From Absidia repens (Eukaryota > Mucoromycota > Mucoromycetes > Mucorales > Cunninghamellaceae), in contig MCGE01000054.1 in assembly GCA_002105175.1 (NCBI GenBank), positions 95,488 to 159,487 of the forward strand: a DNA stretch of 64,000 nucleotides, given 5' to 3'. The notes under the pieces are model-generated. The model saw only the letters and a list, made by a program, of their open reading frames with translations. It had not been told where the DNA came from and did no database searches. Shown piece by piece: positions 35,142-46,805 of the stretch (positions within the stretch are counted from its first letter, which is position 1; each line of letters starts with the position of its first letter). A program made the translations under genes and the position numbers.

Positions 35142-35552
35142 TTAGTAGATATCAAAAAAAGTAATAGGGGACTTAGCATCGCTGTCGTTGGCGATACAGT
35201 CGTCGTTGTCGCCATGACATATAACACGCTTTCCCTTGTGGGCATCTTGAATGGGTTCAGGCGACAGAATCCATTTGTTTCTAACAAAACATCCGATCAA
35301 AGTGAGGAACTCCTTTCGATAACGTAGCGATACATAACGCTTCAGTACAATAAGTGGGATAGAAACAATGTCAAAAGTACGCGTAGAAGCATCATCCTCA
35401 TCGTCAGCAAGAAGGCCAAGGTGTTTAAAAATTGCCGACTTATTGCGCATGATGCTGTGAATGTCGTTGAATTCATATTGGTAGTGACTTGCCACAAAAT
35501 ATACTTTCGGTTTCAAACGTAAATAGTGTTGGTGCGAGTCAATATCGTCCTC

Positions 35553-35596
<44 letters not shown>

Positions 35597-37440
35597 TGTT
35601 GCTATTGTTGTTGTCGGTTTGTTTGTGATGATAATGATAAAGCACAATGGTGGATGGATCCATTACGTCAAAATTCGAAAAAGCTAAGTCGGGATTATTG
35701 ATTCGATGAATAAGGTCAGATGTCGAAGTTAAAGTCGATGTTGCAAAGGTTGGTAAAACACCGCTATACATCGCCCTCTTATCACCAGACAAAAATAGCA
35801 GTGATAATTTATCTGTTGTGTCCATGATTTCGTAGAGCTTCAATTTCACAGATGGCATAGTGTTGATTTTCCAATGGGACACCTCCAGTTTTCTATCTTG
35901 ATATGGTGAGAATGGCAAAATACTGTAAAATCGATCCTCTAATGAATTTTAAAATGAAAACGAAAGATTTTACACTCCTTTCTTTTTTTTTTTTTCTAAA
36001 ATTAAAAAAGCAGGGTAAGATTCGTTGTTTGTTTCAACTTACCATTTTTACTGGCTTTGGAAATCAGAATGTTCTGCAGAAACGATTGTCGACTAAGTTG
36101 GCTGCTTAAAGTATGATGAAATTGGATGTACACTGGGTTGGACGTTCTTGTTCTCGTCTGTTCTGTTACAATTTCGTTTTGGTAGTAACCAACGTTCATA
36201 CTGGTGTCTGATGAATCGTTAAAATCAAATTTGAAAAAGGTGAATTTTTCGCCGCCCTCCATGTCATTATACGCATTAAGTGCATAATAATCAAGAGCCA
36301 ATTGAGTAAACCAATATTTGAGGTTGTTTTTCTTTTTGGCTATATTGAATTCACTGATCACCCATACACGCGTAGACCAATCCTTGATGAGCCCCACCAA
36401 AAATTCCATTGATCGTCGAATACTGTTGCTTCTTTGAAGGATCTTGGATTTCCATTGAGACTCACGGAATTGACAGTCTTCGTCATCTGAAGAATCGATA
36501 TATCTTGAATGAAACACGTCTAGAGGACAAATCGTTTTGTCACACTGATGTAATTCTCCATTCGAATTCTTGATGCTTCTTTTTATCCAAGTTTTCCAAT
36601 GTTGACGAAGCTCTTGATTGGTGATGGTTTCGCAGATGTGATCGAGGGCTTGTACAGGACAATACCGATAAGGAAACACCTTGTATTTCATCAGACCATA
36701 TGCAAAATGACTCGTGCTTCTAAGCAGCAATTGCCTTAATGCAGGAGGATCTTTTGGCACTTTGGCATCATCGAGGAACGCTTCATCCAAGACGTCGAGT
36801 TGGGACGCATGTCCGTGAAGAAGGCGATAAAGACACATATGGTATTTGTTGGATCCCTTAATGGTGTCGTCATTTTTGATCGATAGGCCCTTCAGGTACG
36901 TCACATGAAGGTCGGGTACTGCTAATATATATGTGGCGCGATAGTAGATATTGCTCATTTGGTGAATGGTTGCTTTTCGTTTTCCCGGGCTTTGATTCAC
37001 ACAGATAGCATCCACCCATACATAATTGATATGCTTTGTATCCGATTCGATGGTCATCATTTTGCAAAGCCGATAAAAATCATTTAAATGAAACGATGTG
37101 ATGGTTGCTGTGTAACCAACGCCAGTGTCGATCAGCGTCTCGTGTAATTCGCCCCAACGGTAAGATAAAGCAACAAATTTCAAATCATTGTCTTCGAGTG
37201 GCTTTTTAATACAGTGGATTATATTATCTTTAGCGGCCTTTTTAATGTCGACAAGAACCACTTGAAATGGTTTTCTCTGTCGTGGCTTGGTGTCTTTGAG
37301 TGATAAGTCTATAAAATAAAATAAAAAACGTCATACCAGTCAATATGGGGTTGGTGTAGAAAGGATCCAGTTAACAAAAATGTACGCTGTTTTTTGATAT
37401 TACTTTGACCGAGTTTATACACTGTTTTGTCGATCGTCAT
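35142..37440 (-). CDS. HET-domain protein, copy 6 (699 aa)
   Basis: Exon 1 37440-37404 (MTIDKTVYKLGQ), exon 2 37308-36043, exon 3 35938-35142; introns 95 and 104 nt. Exon 1 ends in A rather than G (CAAA|GTAATA), a weaker donor than in sister copies. HET motifs LSYRWGE 60-66, WVDAICVNQ 110-118 (Asn replaces the usual Asp), QMSNIYYRATYILAVP 129-144, RVWVISEFNIAKK about 326-338. Exon 3 has LPTFATSTL, an Asn run, an Asp tract of about 13, YLRLKPKVYFV and VRNKWILSPE, ending FFDIY. An AATAAA lies about 50 nt past the stop (35092-35087). A Mutator-like element is inserted about 340 bp upstream of the start, just beyond the shared TTTGGTTCC motif, so expression could differ from other copies. Confidence 0.9.
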
Positions 37441-37782
37441 GATGTAGTTGAACGAAAAAAAAAAAAAAAAAAAAAAAAGAGAAGGGAAAGCAGGGTGACA
37501 AATAATTGAAAGAATGAATGATGAATGGCTCGGGGTACGTATATTCGGGCGTACGTAACAAAAAGGCGCTTCACTGTAATACAATGTGATCCCCTACCTT
37601 TGTTTCACAAATCAATGGGTGAAAGAGCAATACAGGCAGCCCTTTTTTATTCTCCAACGATCATAGTATATGTAACAGTAAATAGCTTAAATGAATAGTT
37701 GTTTATATAATAGTGGAAGAATGTCTCGGTTCAGTTATTATGGCATACGTCTTTGATGGCTTTTGGTTCCTGAATTTATTTT
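37441..37782 (-). promoter_or_regulatory. Upstream region of HET copy 6
   Basis: CT-rich tract (37456-37488 on the plus strand is A/G-rich), the CTCGGGGTACGTATATTCGG block near 37530-37549, and TTTTGGTTCCTGAATTTATT at 37761-37780. The last eight bases before 37783 are the target duplication of the neighbouring element. Confidence 0.45.
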
Positions 37783-39172
37783 GGGGATTGCTCCATTTCA
37801 GAGAAATTCTCTGATTTTTTTCAGAGATTTCAGAGAATTTTCAGAGATTTCAGAGATTTCAGAGAAATTTTTTTTCTCTGGAATCTCAGATAGATTACAC
37901 AGAACAACCGTATCACTATGCATTGTATCGGCGATGATTGAAATTATACTGCACTTTAAATTTGAAGTGTGACAATTACTTCTTTATCCCCTGTCGCGTT
38001 TTTTTGCATTTATATTATTATGAAAACATCCACATCCACTATTATTAGTATTGTCATGATCAGTCAAGTTCTTATTGGAACAGCCTACCTTACCAAAGAT
38101 AGTATGGTGCAAGACGTCAAAGCATTTGCTACAAGAAATGGGTTTGCAATCTCCAGAAACTCAGGCAACAATGGGTGCAGTCTGTATATGTACTGCAGTC
38201 AAAGGGGAAGTGGTTGTGGTAGAAAGGGTGAACTTGGATTAGTGGTTAGAATTTGGTTCAGGGGCATTTTGAAAATGCAATATAAACATTCATGGGGAAC
38301 CCCTTTCATTTTGGATTGAAGATCCTGGACCCACCATTAGATTAGGACATTCATCTTAAGAGATGAGCGTCATGAAACTGTCATTAGTTTAGCTTCGTAT
38401 TAGTTTGTGATAGGTTTTATCTACATATGAATAAATTAGACCTCATCTTTTTACCATTTAGTACCAATTTGCCTCTTTCATACGGTGTGTTTTGTCTTCT
38501 AGTGTAGAGATCCCGTTTTTACATTCGTCACCTCATCCTTTAGATTAGCAAGTTGACCATTCCACCAGTTTATGCCAATTTATGCAGTACTTCAATAAAG
38601 TATACATTTTTTTAAAAATAACCTTTGAATCATACCCAAGTTGAACACTATATTAAACATATTCATTTTGACATTGTACGTAGCTCTTTGTCCCTCTAAA
38701 ATGATACTTCTTTACGTGTATCATACCTTCACTTTGTAAAAGCCATGTCCAAATTTAAATGCTTTTGTTTTTTATTGAATACGATAGAAAATAATATGAA
38801 GTACTAACACTATACTACATTAATTCGTCCCTACTCTAAACAGCTAGTTGTAAATCGAAGCTTCTGATATTTTTTATATAAATATATCTATTATTTTTTA
38901 TTCATCACGCATAGAATAAATAACGTCCTGTTTTGACACAATGCTCTCGCGCAGTATAATTTAAATCATCGCCGATACAATGCATGGTGGTACGGTTGTT
39001 CTGTGTAATCTATCTGAGATTCCAGAGAAAAAATTTTTCTCTGAAATCTCTGAAATCTCTGAAAATTCTCTGAAATTTCTCTGAAATCTCTGAAAATTCT
39101 CTGAAAATTCTCTGAAATTTCTCTGAAATCTCTGAAAAGTTCAGAGAATTTCTCTGAAATGGAGCAATCCCC
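37783..39172 (+). mobile_element. Mutator-like element, 1390 bp, with 8-bp target duplication
   Basis: Terminal inverted repeats: the left one (37783-37940) and the right one (39172-38960, read on the other strand) both start GGGGATTGCTCCATTTCAGA and end in GCATTGTATCGGCGATGATT. Each contains a tandem of CAGAGA(A)TTT units, more copies on the right. TTTATTTT flanks both sides (37775-37782, 39173-39180). HET copies 4 and 7 show the unoccupied site. Inside is a fragment of a FAR1-like DNA-binding domain and an R1 core near 38300. No transposase core, so non-autonomous. Long repeats and 8-bp duplications fit the Mutator superfamily. Confidence 0.82.
37969..38319 (+). pseudogene. FAR1/MULE-type N-terminal fragment
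   Basis: The ORF contains QDVKAFATRNGFAISRNSG (about residues 44-62) followed by CSLYMYCSQRGSGCGRKG. This resembles the start of FAR1-type zinc-binding domains found in Mutator-like transposases. Upstream is a short hydrophobic stretch. The frame runs into an R1 copy and stops, so only a fragment is present. Confidence 0.5.
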
Positions 39173-39180
39173 TTTATTTT

Positions 39181-39880
39181 TATGGTGCATTTCATTTATA
39201 ACCGTCATCAGTGAACCTTAATTCTTTACAATTTTGGAAATTCAAATCCAGTAGGCCCTTTTTTTTTTTTTTTGGCTGATGCACTCTCCCTCTTGATCCT
39301 TTTTTCATCCTTCACCATTTTAGGCTCCTTCAGACTATGGTGATCATAGATCAGTGTTAGGACTAGTTTAGAAGTATATTCCGATCAGGGATGACAACAT
39401 GCATGGGGAAACCCTTTCATTTCGGTTCTAGGTCTCTACAGCCTTCATTAGCTAGATTTTTTATCCATAGTTTGTCTATGCATTTGAATAAAACATGGAT
39501 ATCTTTTTACATGCTCCAATCAAAAGTATTTCCCAATAGTCATTCTCAAATGTTGTGCAATAGATCCCTTTTTACTACCACCATCTCTTTAGATTAGTTT
39601 TGATCATTCTGCAAATCTCACAGTTAGTCAAGCACTATTACCAAAAGGTCCGTCATGAGGAAAATATTTGCCAAACAAATTTCATTCCAAAATGAAAATG
39701 ATAATCATGATTTTTATCTTTATTTTTGTAAAGCATTACTCTATTGAATATACAATGCCATTTTTTATATCACTAATATCACATAGCGTGTTCAAATTGG
39801 TTGTTATCGGCGATACAATGAAGGTGGTAGGGACGGTATCTGAAAAATCCTCTGAAATGGAGCAATTCTCTCTTTTTTTT
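39181..39880 (+). repeat. R1 copy and Mutator-like end
   Basis: After the target duplication comes sequence also found upstream of other HET copies (GGTGCATTTCATTTATAACC), then poly-T, an R1 copy with core near 39390-39425, and from about 39725 a terminal fragment of the second Mutator-like type (TTATCGGCGATACAATGAAG ... CTCTGAAATGGAGCAATTCTC). No gene. Confidence 0.55.
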
Positions 39881-39885
39881 ATAGG

Positions 39886-40500
39886 ACTCTGATATATTGT
39901 CAAGGGAAACACGAGGAAGTAAAAAGCTGATGATGAATGTCTTGGCTCAAAATTAGGACGTATAATCTTTACACCATTCAACAACGATGGCATAAAAATA
40001 TTACTTCTGGCACGATGATAACGATTATTTTGGTGTTGATGGTGATGATAAAGGTTTCCTTTTTGTGTGGCCACTGCTACGTGTATGATACCTGTCCGGC
40101 TATATCGCACTAGTGCTGTTTGATTCCAGCATAGTTCTTGATTAATGTAGTATTATATAACTTTATGAATAAAACAAATTTGAATATTACTGCTAATATC
40201 ATTGTCGTATTCCTGGTTCCTGATTAGCAATATTTACATCAAAGCATCTATACCATCATCATTTGTATATCCGCCTTATCTCTTCACTCTATTTTTTACC
40301 CCCTGAATTCCCCACTTATTTTCACACTTGTCATTCGACACATCAGATAGCACACAGCCTCAATTATCCGTAGTCTCAAATATACCGTTATCATACTCCC
40401 ATCCACAGCCACAAATATCTTCATTTTATTATAAAAAGACTTGACATTTTATCAATTAAATAAAAAACCATATCAATTGTATCACTTATTTACACTTGTC
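39886..40500. repeat. Left part of duplication unit B, with LTR-like end
   Basis: 39886-40180 matches 32237-32530 and 51510-51800. About 40328-40512 is a short, diverged version of the LTR seen at 28134, with TATAAAAAG near 40430 and AATAAA near 40459. No target duplication visible. Confidence 0.5.
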
Positions 40501-40519
40501 TTTATTCTTACAACTATTT

Positions 40520-41930
40520 CAATCATACGGATATATGACTCTGTTTGTATCAAGAAACCGTTTCTCATATGAAATGGCGTCATGCCACCAAGGGTGACAC
40601 GCGGAAAAAGACCCTGATTTCTGCAGGGACTTTTGCATGAATTTCGTTTTAAACGTCGCATCAGCAAATGGCGTATGCTGGCGCACGGATAGTCTAGCAC
40701 GAGTAGCGGTGCCCAAAATTCTGAAGCGGTATTTTAAAATGTCATTTGCCCTTTGGCAATCATAACGAGAAGACTTTGACAATTGATGTTCCAAAAAGTT
40801 ATCTGTAAAAATAAAATGGTATTGTCGATCTGGAGGTATGTCCTTTTTTTTTTTTTTTGGCCAATGGAATGATAGAGGATAAACATAAGCAGGGAAATCG
40901 ACTATTTTATTATCTTTCAAGTGACTAATTATGTATCTCTAGGGTATAGAAGGTGTACAGAGCCATTCATTATACAGCATGGACAATGCACGTTGTGCAA
41001 AAAAAAAAAAAAAAAAAACAAAAAAAAAAAGCAGTTCCACAGTGAAAATTGGCTGGGAATTTCGTCATTTTTTTTAATAATTTGATAAAATTAAGCAACT
41101 TCAACCCGCTGCCCGTTCCACATCAATTTTTTTAAAGTGAAAGATAATGAGAAAAAAAACATCTTTTATATAGATAATTAGCCCACTATCCCTCCTCCAT
41201 TTTAGTATAGTGCCGAGAAAGTTCTCCTCACCAAAACTATAAAAACATAGACTAACAATTTCCATTTGCCCCATGCTATTGTTATGGGAGTCCTAAATAT
41301 TGGCATGCACAGTAAAAGTGATAAAACTATTCCATAGGAGTGACCCACATCACCAACACACATCAAACACTCGCTACACATGATCTATTGGAGGTAGCAT
41401 GAGAAGACTAACTGTGAGATTTGAAGAATGGTCAAAGCTAATCTAAAGAGATGGCGGTGGTAAAAATGGGATCTATTGCACAACACTTTTGAATGACTAT
41501 TAGGACATACTTCCCATTGAAGCATGTAAAAGATATTCAGGTTTTATTCAAATGCATAGACAAACTATGGACAAACTAACACTAAACTAAGCTAATAAAG
41601 GCTATAGCTTCTAAGTTTAAAATAAAAGGATTTCCCCATGCATCTTGTCATCCCTGATATGAAAACCCTTCTAAATTAGTCTTGACAGTAACTCAAGTCC
41701 AATAGTACCCGAAAAAGGTGGTAATGATGAAGAAAAAAAAATAGCTTATCCTCTCTGATTAAACTCATTATATTTCATTATCCTATATCAACTAAACCGA
41801 ATGTTGATGATATGACATAATAATGTTACAGTAATGCATGATAGATATAAATGATTAAACATTAATTATACATATCATCAAGCCAAGGTGTGAGACAATA
41901 ATTGGTTGCTTTCCAAGTATGTTTGTAGCT
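40520..41930. repeat. HET-downstream spacer, copy 7 version
   Basis: Same block as 33500-35080 and 52790-54190: poly-T at 40844-40858, poly-A at 40999-41030, inverted R1 with core near 41630-41665. No gene. Confidence 0.6.
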
Positions 41931-41985
41931 GTTTATTAAATCAATCACCATACAAATTGTTAAACGATACCACATCTTGGGTTTT

Positions 41986-42414
41986 TTAGTAGATATCAAA
42001 AAAAGTAAGAGAGGGCTTAGCATCGCTGTCGTTGTCGATGTAGTGGTCGTCGTCGTCGTCGTCATGGCATATCACATGATCTCCCTTTTCGGGACTAGGA
42101 AAGAATCCAGGTCCCAGAATCCATTTGTTTCTAACAAAACATCCGACCAAAATGAGGTACTCAGAAAGTAGATACCTATTCGAATCGGAGGAATACGTGT
42201 CGTTCGGTACACGAAGTGGGATAGAAACAATGCCTAAAGTACGCGTAGAAGCGCCATCCTCATCATCAGCATGTAAGCCAATGCGTTTAAAAATTGGCCA
42301 CTTGTAGCGGATGAAGCTATTAAATTCGACGTCCTCACATTGGTCGTGATTCGCCACAAAATATTCTTTCGGTTTCAAACGTAAATAGTGTTGATGCGAG
42401 TCACCATCGTCCTC

Positions 42415-42477
<63 letters not shown>

Positions 42478-44334
42478 GTTATCACCATCATTGTTGCTAT
42501 TGTTGTTGTTGGTTTGTTTGTGATGATGGTAAAGCATAATGGTGGATGGATCCTTTACGTCAAAATTCGAAAAATCTACGTCGGGACTATTGATTTGAGG
42601 CGCAAGGTAGGATGTCGAAGTTAAAGTCGATGTTGTAAAGGTTGGTAAAACACCGCTATTTATCGCCTCCTCATCATTTGACCAAAATAGCAGTGCTAAT
42701 TTATCTTTTGTGTGCATGATTTCGTAGAGTTTCAATTTGACGGATGGCATAGTGTTGATTTTCCAATGCGACACCTCCAGTTTCCTGTCTTGATATGGTG
42801 AGAATGGCAAAATACTGTAAAATCGATCCTCTAATGAATTTTAAAATAAATAAATAAAAAATAAATGTAAAATCGTTTTTCTTCTAAAATTAAAAGAGCG
42901 GGGTAAGGTTCGTTGTTTGTTTCCACTTACCATTTTTACTGGCTTTTGAAATCAGAATGTTCTGCAGAAACGTTTGTCGACTGAGTTGACTGTTTAAAGT
43001 ATGATGAAATTGGATGTATACTGGGTTGGACGTTCTTGTTCTCGTCCGTCGTGTTGTATAGTCGTTTTCGTAGTAATCAACGTTCATACTGGTGTCTGAA
43101 GAATTGTTAAAATCAAACTTGAAGAAGGTGAATTTTTCGCCACCCTCCATGTCATCATACGCCTCATATGCTTGGTCTTTAGGAGTCAATTGAGCAAACC
43201 AATATTTGAGGTTGTTTTTCTTTTTGGCAATATTGAATTCACTGATCACCCACACACGCGTAGACCAATCCTTGATGAGCCCCACCAAAAATTCCATCGA
43301 TTGTCGAATACTGTTGCTTCTTTGAAGGATCTTGGATTTCCATTGAGTCTCAGCGAATTGAGTGCCTTCGTCAAATGTAAAGTTGCTAAGCCTACCACAA
43401 AACAAGTCTAGAGGACAAACATTTTTGTCACACTGATGTAATCCTTCATTCGAATTCTCGTTGCTCTCTTTTATCCAAGTTTCCCAATGCTGACGACGCT
43501 CTTGATTGATGGTGGTTTCGCAGATGTGATCGAGGGCTTGTACAGGACAATATATATGAGGAAACCACAAGTATTCCATCAAACCATATGCAAAATGACA
43601 CGTGTATTGAAGCAGCAATTGTCTTAATGCAGGAGGATCTTTTGGAACTTTGGCATCATCGAGGAATGCTTCATCCAAGGCGCCGAGTTGGGACGCATGT
43701 CCGTGAAGAAGGTGATAAAGATCCATATAGTATACTCTGGAGCCCTGTATGGTGTCATCATTTTTGATCGATACGCCTTTCAGGTAAGTCACATGAAGAT
43801 CGGGTACTGCTAATATATACGTGGCGCGATCGTAGATATTACTCATTTGGTGTATAGTTGCTTTTCGTTTTGCGGGGCTTTGATCCACACAGATAGCATC
43901 CACCCATACATAATTGATATGCTTTGTATCCGATTCGATGGTCATCGTTTTGCAAAGCTGATAAAAATCATTTAAATCAAACGATGTGATGGTTGCTGTA
44001 TAACCAACGCCAGTGTCGATCAGCGTCTCGTGTAATTCGCCCCAACGGTAAGACAAGGCAACAAATTTCAAATCGGTTTCTTCAAGTGGCTTTTTAACAC
44101 AGTGGATTATTTCATCTTCAGCGGCCTTTTTAATGTCGACAAGAACCACTTGAAATGGCTTTCTCTGTCGTGGCTTGGTGTCTTTGAGTGATAAGTCTAT
44201 AAAAATAAATAAAAAAAAAAACGTCATATCAGTCAATATTGGGCTGGTTTTGAAAGGATCCAGTTAACAAAAATATACGCTGTTTTTTTGATATTACCTT
44301 GAACGAGTTTATCCACTGTTTCGTCGATCGTCAT
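41986..44334 (-). CDS. HET-domain protein, copy 7 (715 aa)
   Basis: Exon 1 44334-44298 (MTIDETVDKLVQ), exon 2 44196-42931, exon 3 42830-41986; introns 101 and 100 nt with GTAATA and GTAAGT donors. HET motifs LSYRWGE 60-66, WVDAICVDQ 110-118, QMSNIYDRATYILAVP 129-144, RVWVISEFNIAKK about 326-338. Exon 3 is the longest in the array because the Asp tract after the Asn run has expanded to about 20 residues, an almost pure ATC run on the plus strand (42416-42477). YLRLKPKEYFV and VRNKWILGPG follow; it ends TFFDIY. An AATAAA lies about 50 nt past the stop (41937-41932). The loop before VRNKWIL is unlike that of any sister copy. Confidence 0.9.
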
Positions 44335-44800
44335 GATGTAGTTGAACGAAAAAAAAAAAACAAAGAGGGAGAAGGAAAAGGAGGGTGACAAATGATAGAC
44401 AGAATGAATGATGAACGGCTCGGGACGCGTATATGCGGGCGAACATGACAAAAGGCACACCACTGTAACACAGACGCTCAATGAGATGCCAGACCTTTCT
44501 TTCACGAATCAATGGGTGAAAGAGCAATACAGGTAACCCATTTTTATTCCCTAACGATCATAGTATATGTAACAGTAAGAAGCATAATGAATAGTAGTTT
44601 ATATAATAGTGGCAGGATGTCTCGGTTTAGTTATTATGGCATACTCCCTTGATGACTGTTGGTTCCTCATTTTATTTTATGTAGCATTTCATTTATAACC
44701 GTCATCGGTGAACCTTAATTCGTTACAATTTTGGAACTTCAAATCGCACACGACCTTTTTTTTTTTTTTTTTTTTTTTTTTTGGTTTGGTTTGGGTTGAA
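44335..44800 (-). promoter_or_regulatory. Upstream region of HET copy 7
   Basis: CT-rich tract next to the start, TTGGTTCCTCATTTTATTTT at 44659-44678 and the GCATTTCATTTATAACCGTC block at 44683-44702. No element insertion at this site. A poly-T at 44757-44782 ends the homology with other HET promoters. Confidence 0.4.
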
Positions 44801-45093
44801 TCCCCTGTTTATGGAATGATGCATTGTAAATAAAAAAGGTATATTTTATTGAAATAATATATATATATATAAAAAAAAGGCATGCTATTGTATGTGTTAT
44901 GTAGTATGTAGTATAAGTAGAAGTATCATAGACATGTAAGTGTTGTGCGTGTGATGTAAACCGGAAATAGAAGTGGGGGGAATTGTGAGCGTAAATGCTT
45001 GGGCGTAAAAATTCATAAATATACATTCGAAATATAAGCCCGAATTTTTTGTATGTGGAGTAATTCCGTTGTTCAATTAAAGCCAACGTTGTA

Positions 45094-45369
45094 CAGTGCC
45101 CTAACAAAGAAAATGCACACTTTTTGAGATACCGCTTGGAAGTAACCAGAACCGTAAAAATGAAAAGCCATATTGCTCCTACTTCTACGCTAGCTTTATG
45201 GTAGGCAATTGCATGTGCTTTTTGTATAGTTGTTAAAGCCATTGTTTGAGTAAAAAAGAAAATACCGTATACGCGTAGAAATAGGAGCAATACGACTTTT
45301 CATTTTTACGGTTCTGGTTACTTCCAAGCGGTATCTCAAAAAGTGTGCATTTTCTTTGTTAGGGCACTG
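45094..45369. mobile_element. 276-bp MITE with TA target duplication (Tc1/mariner type)
   Basis: Both ends begin CAGTGCCCTAACAAAGAAAA and the inverted repeats extend about 95 bp. A TA flanks each side (45092-45093 and 45370-45371). The unoccupied site is seen at about 3512-3520 in the related segment. The centre has no coding capacity. TA duplications and CAGT ends fit a non-autonomous Tc1/mariner element. Confidence 0.88.
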
Positions 45370-45371
45370 TA

Positions 45372-45480
45372 CAGGACCAACATCGTCGTCATCAGGTTTT
45401 GCCGAAGGCGAAACATTATTCACTTTTATCAAGTTTGACTTTATCGATCCTGCATGCTCTGCGACGCTCGACAACAACAC
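45372..45480 (+). pseudogene. Scrap of HET exon 2
   Basis: Matches 3514-3630 of the inverted pseudogene: frame with GETLFTFIKFDFIDPACSAT. It ends abruptly where duplication unit C begins, and the MITE is inserted at its left side. Confidence 0.7.
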
Positions 45481-46744
45481 TTTGATACATACAATTTTTG
45501 ATTCCTGAATTTTTTTACTGTATTTTCTTTCATTTCCTTCTGGGCATGTCCATTTTTATTGACGAAACTATTTATATCCCGATTGTGTTTATGAGCGTGA
45601 AGTAGTCAAGTCATAGTGAGGTGAATTAGAGTGTCGTAAGACAAATCACGATACTGCTGCAATAAAGTTATTCATTTATTATCAAACGAGGTTTGGGATG
45701 TTTAAGGAGAAGAATCTATTTTATTGAAAGATATTGGTAGTACTAAAACTAAAGATAAGGGGTTCATTGTAACAAAGGAATGAGATGGAAGGACCTATTG
45801 GGCGCGGGAATGTGAAAGAGACTAATGTGTGATGTGAAGAATGGGAAGCGCTAGTCTAAGGAGGCAGCTGTAAAAACGATTCTAAAATTCACTACACCAT
45901 ACATGAGAAAGACTGTCATTACAAGCACACCAACAGTTAACACTAATCTAAAGGAACGTTCGTAAACGGGTATCTCGAGCACACGACATGAGAGAAGAGA
46001 CTAATGAGCCTTTTTTCCATTGAAGCAGGTAAAAAAAAAGTCTATATTTTATTCAGATATTGAACCAAATTACAGTCAAACTAACACCAAACTAAGTTAA
46101 TCGAGCTCTAAATAGTCATCTAATGATGGTTGCAGATCCTAGATCCAAAATGAAAGGGTTTCCCCATGCATGTTGTCATCCCTGATCTGAAAACCCTTCT
46201 AAACTAGTCCTGAAACTAAGCTAAGTCTAACATGACCCCGAAACAAGTTGAATGATGAAGAAGAAGAAAAAAAAAAAGGAAAGCGAAAAGAGAAAAAAAA
46301 GGAAAATTTTGGAAGAAATCATGCGGACGGGCTTCGAAATCGGCCTCCATCATTGTTGATACATACAAACCCTCACGTCCCAATTTTTTTTTTTTTTTTT
46401 TTTCCCAAGAGAAATTACCTCTTCAATGAACTTTGATCATAGCAACAGCAAAATTATTGATAAAAACACGGCATGATAAAATTCATTGGAACAAAGGTCA
46501 TCATATTGATATAATAAAGGCATGATAGATGATTTTGATCGAAGAATATATATAAAAGGAATAAAAAGTTTTGGGTTGTAGTAGTAGGTGGTGGGATCAT
46601 ATTCCAAATATAGATGCAAAATTATTCGATTCAAAAGTCAATGAGCCATTCATGTTCTTTTTTGGAGACCGTACTCAATGAAAATTCTTTATTTTACTAT
46701 CATCCATTCTCTCAATAAAAAAAAAAAAAAAAAGGCTATCCTGC

Positions 46745-46779
<35 letters not shown>

Positions 46780-46805
46780 CTCGAACGCACAGATACAAAA
46801 AAACC

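Noticed and set aside
42388..42624. Ile- or His-rich ORFs across the ATC run
   Set aside because: They are other-frame readings of the GAT triplet tract in HET copy 7.
45094..45369. Large hairpin as a transcription terminator or noncoding RNA
   Set aside because: The TA duplications and the empty site at 3512 show it is a transposon insertion.
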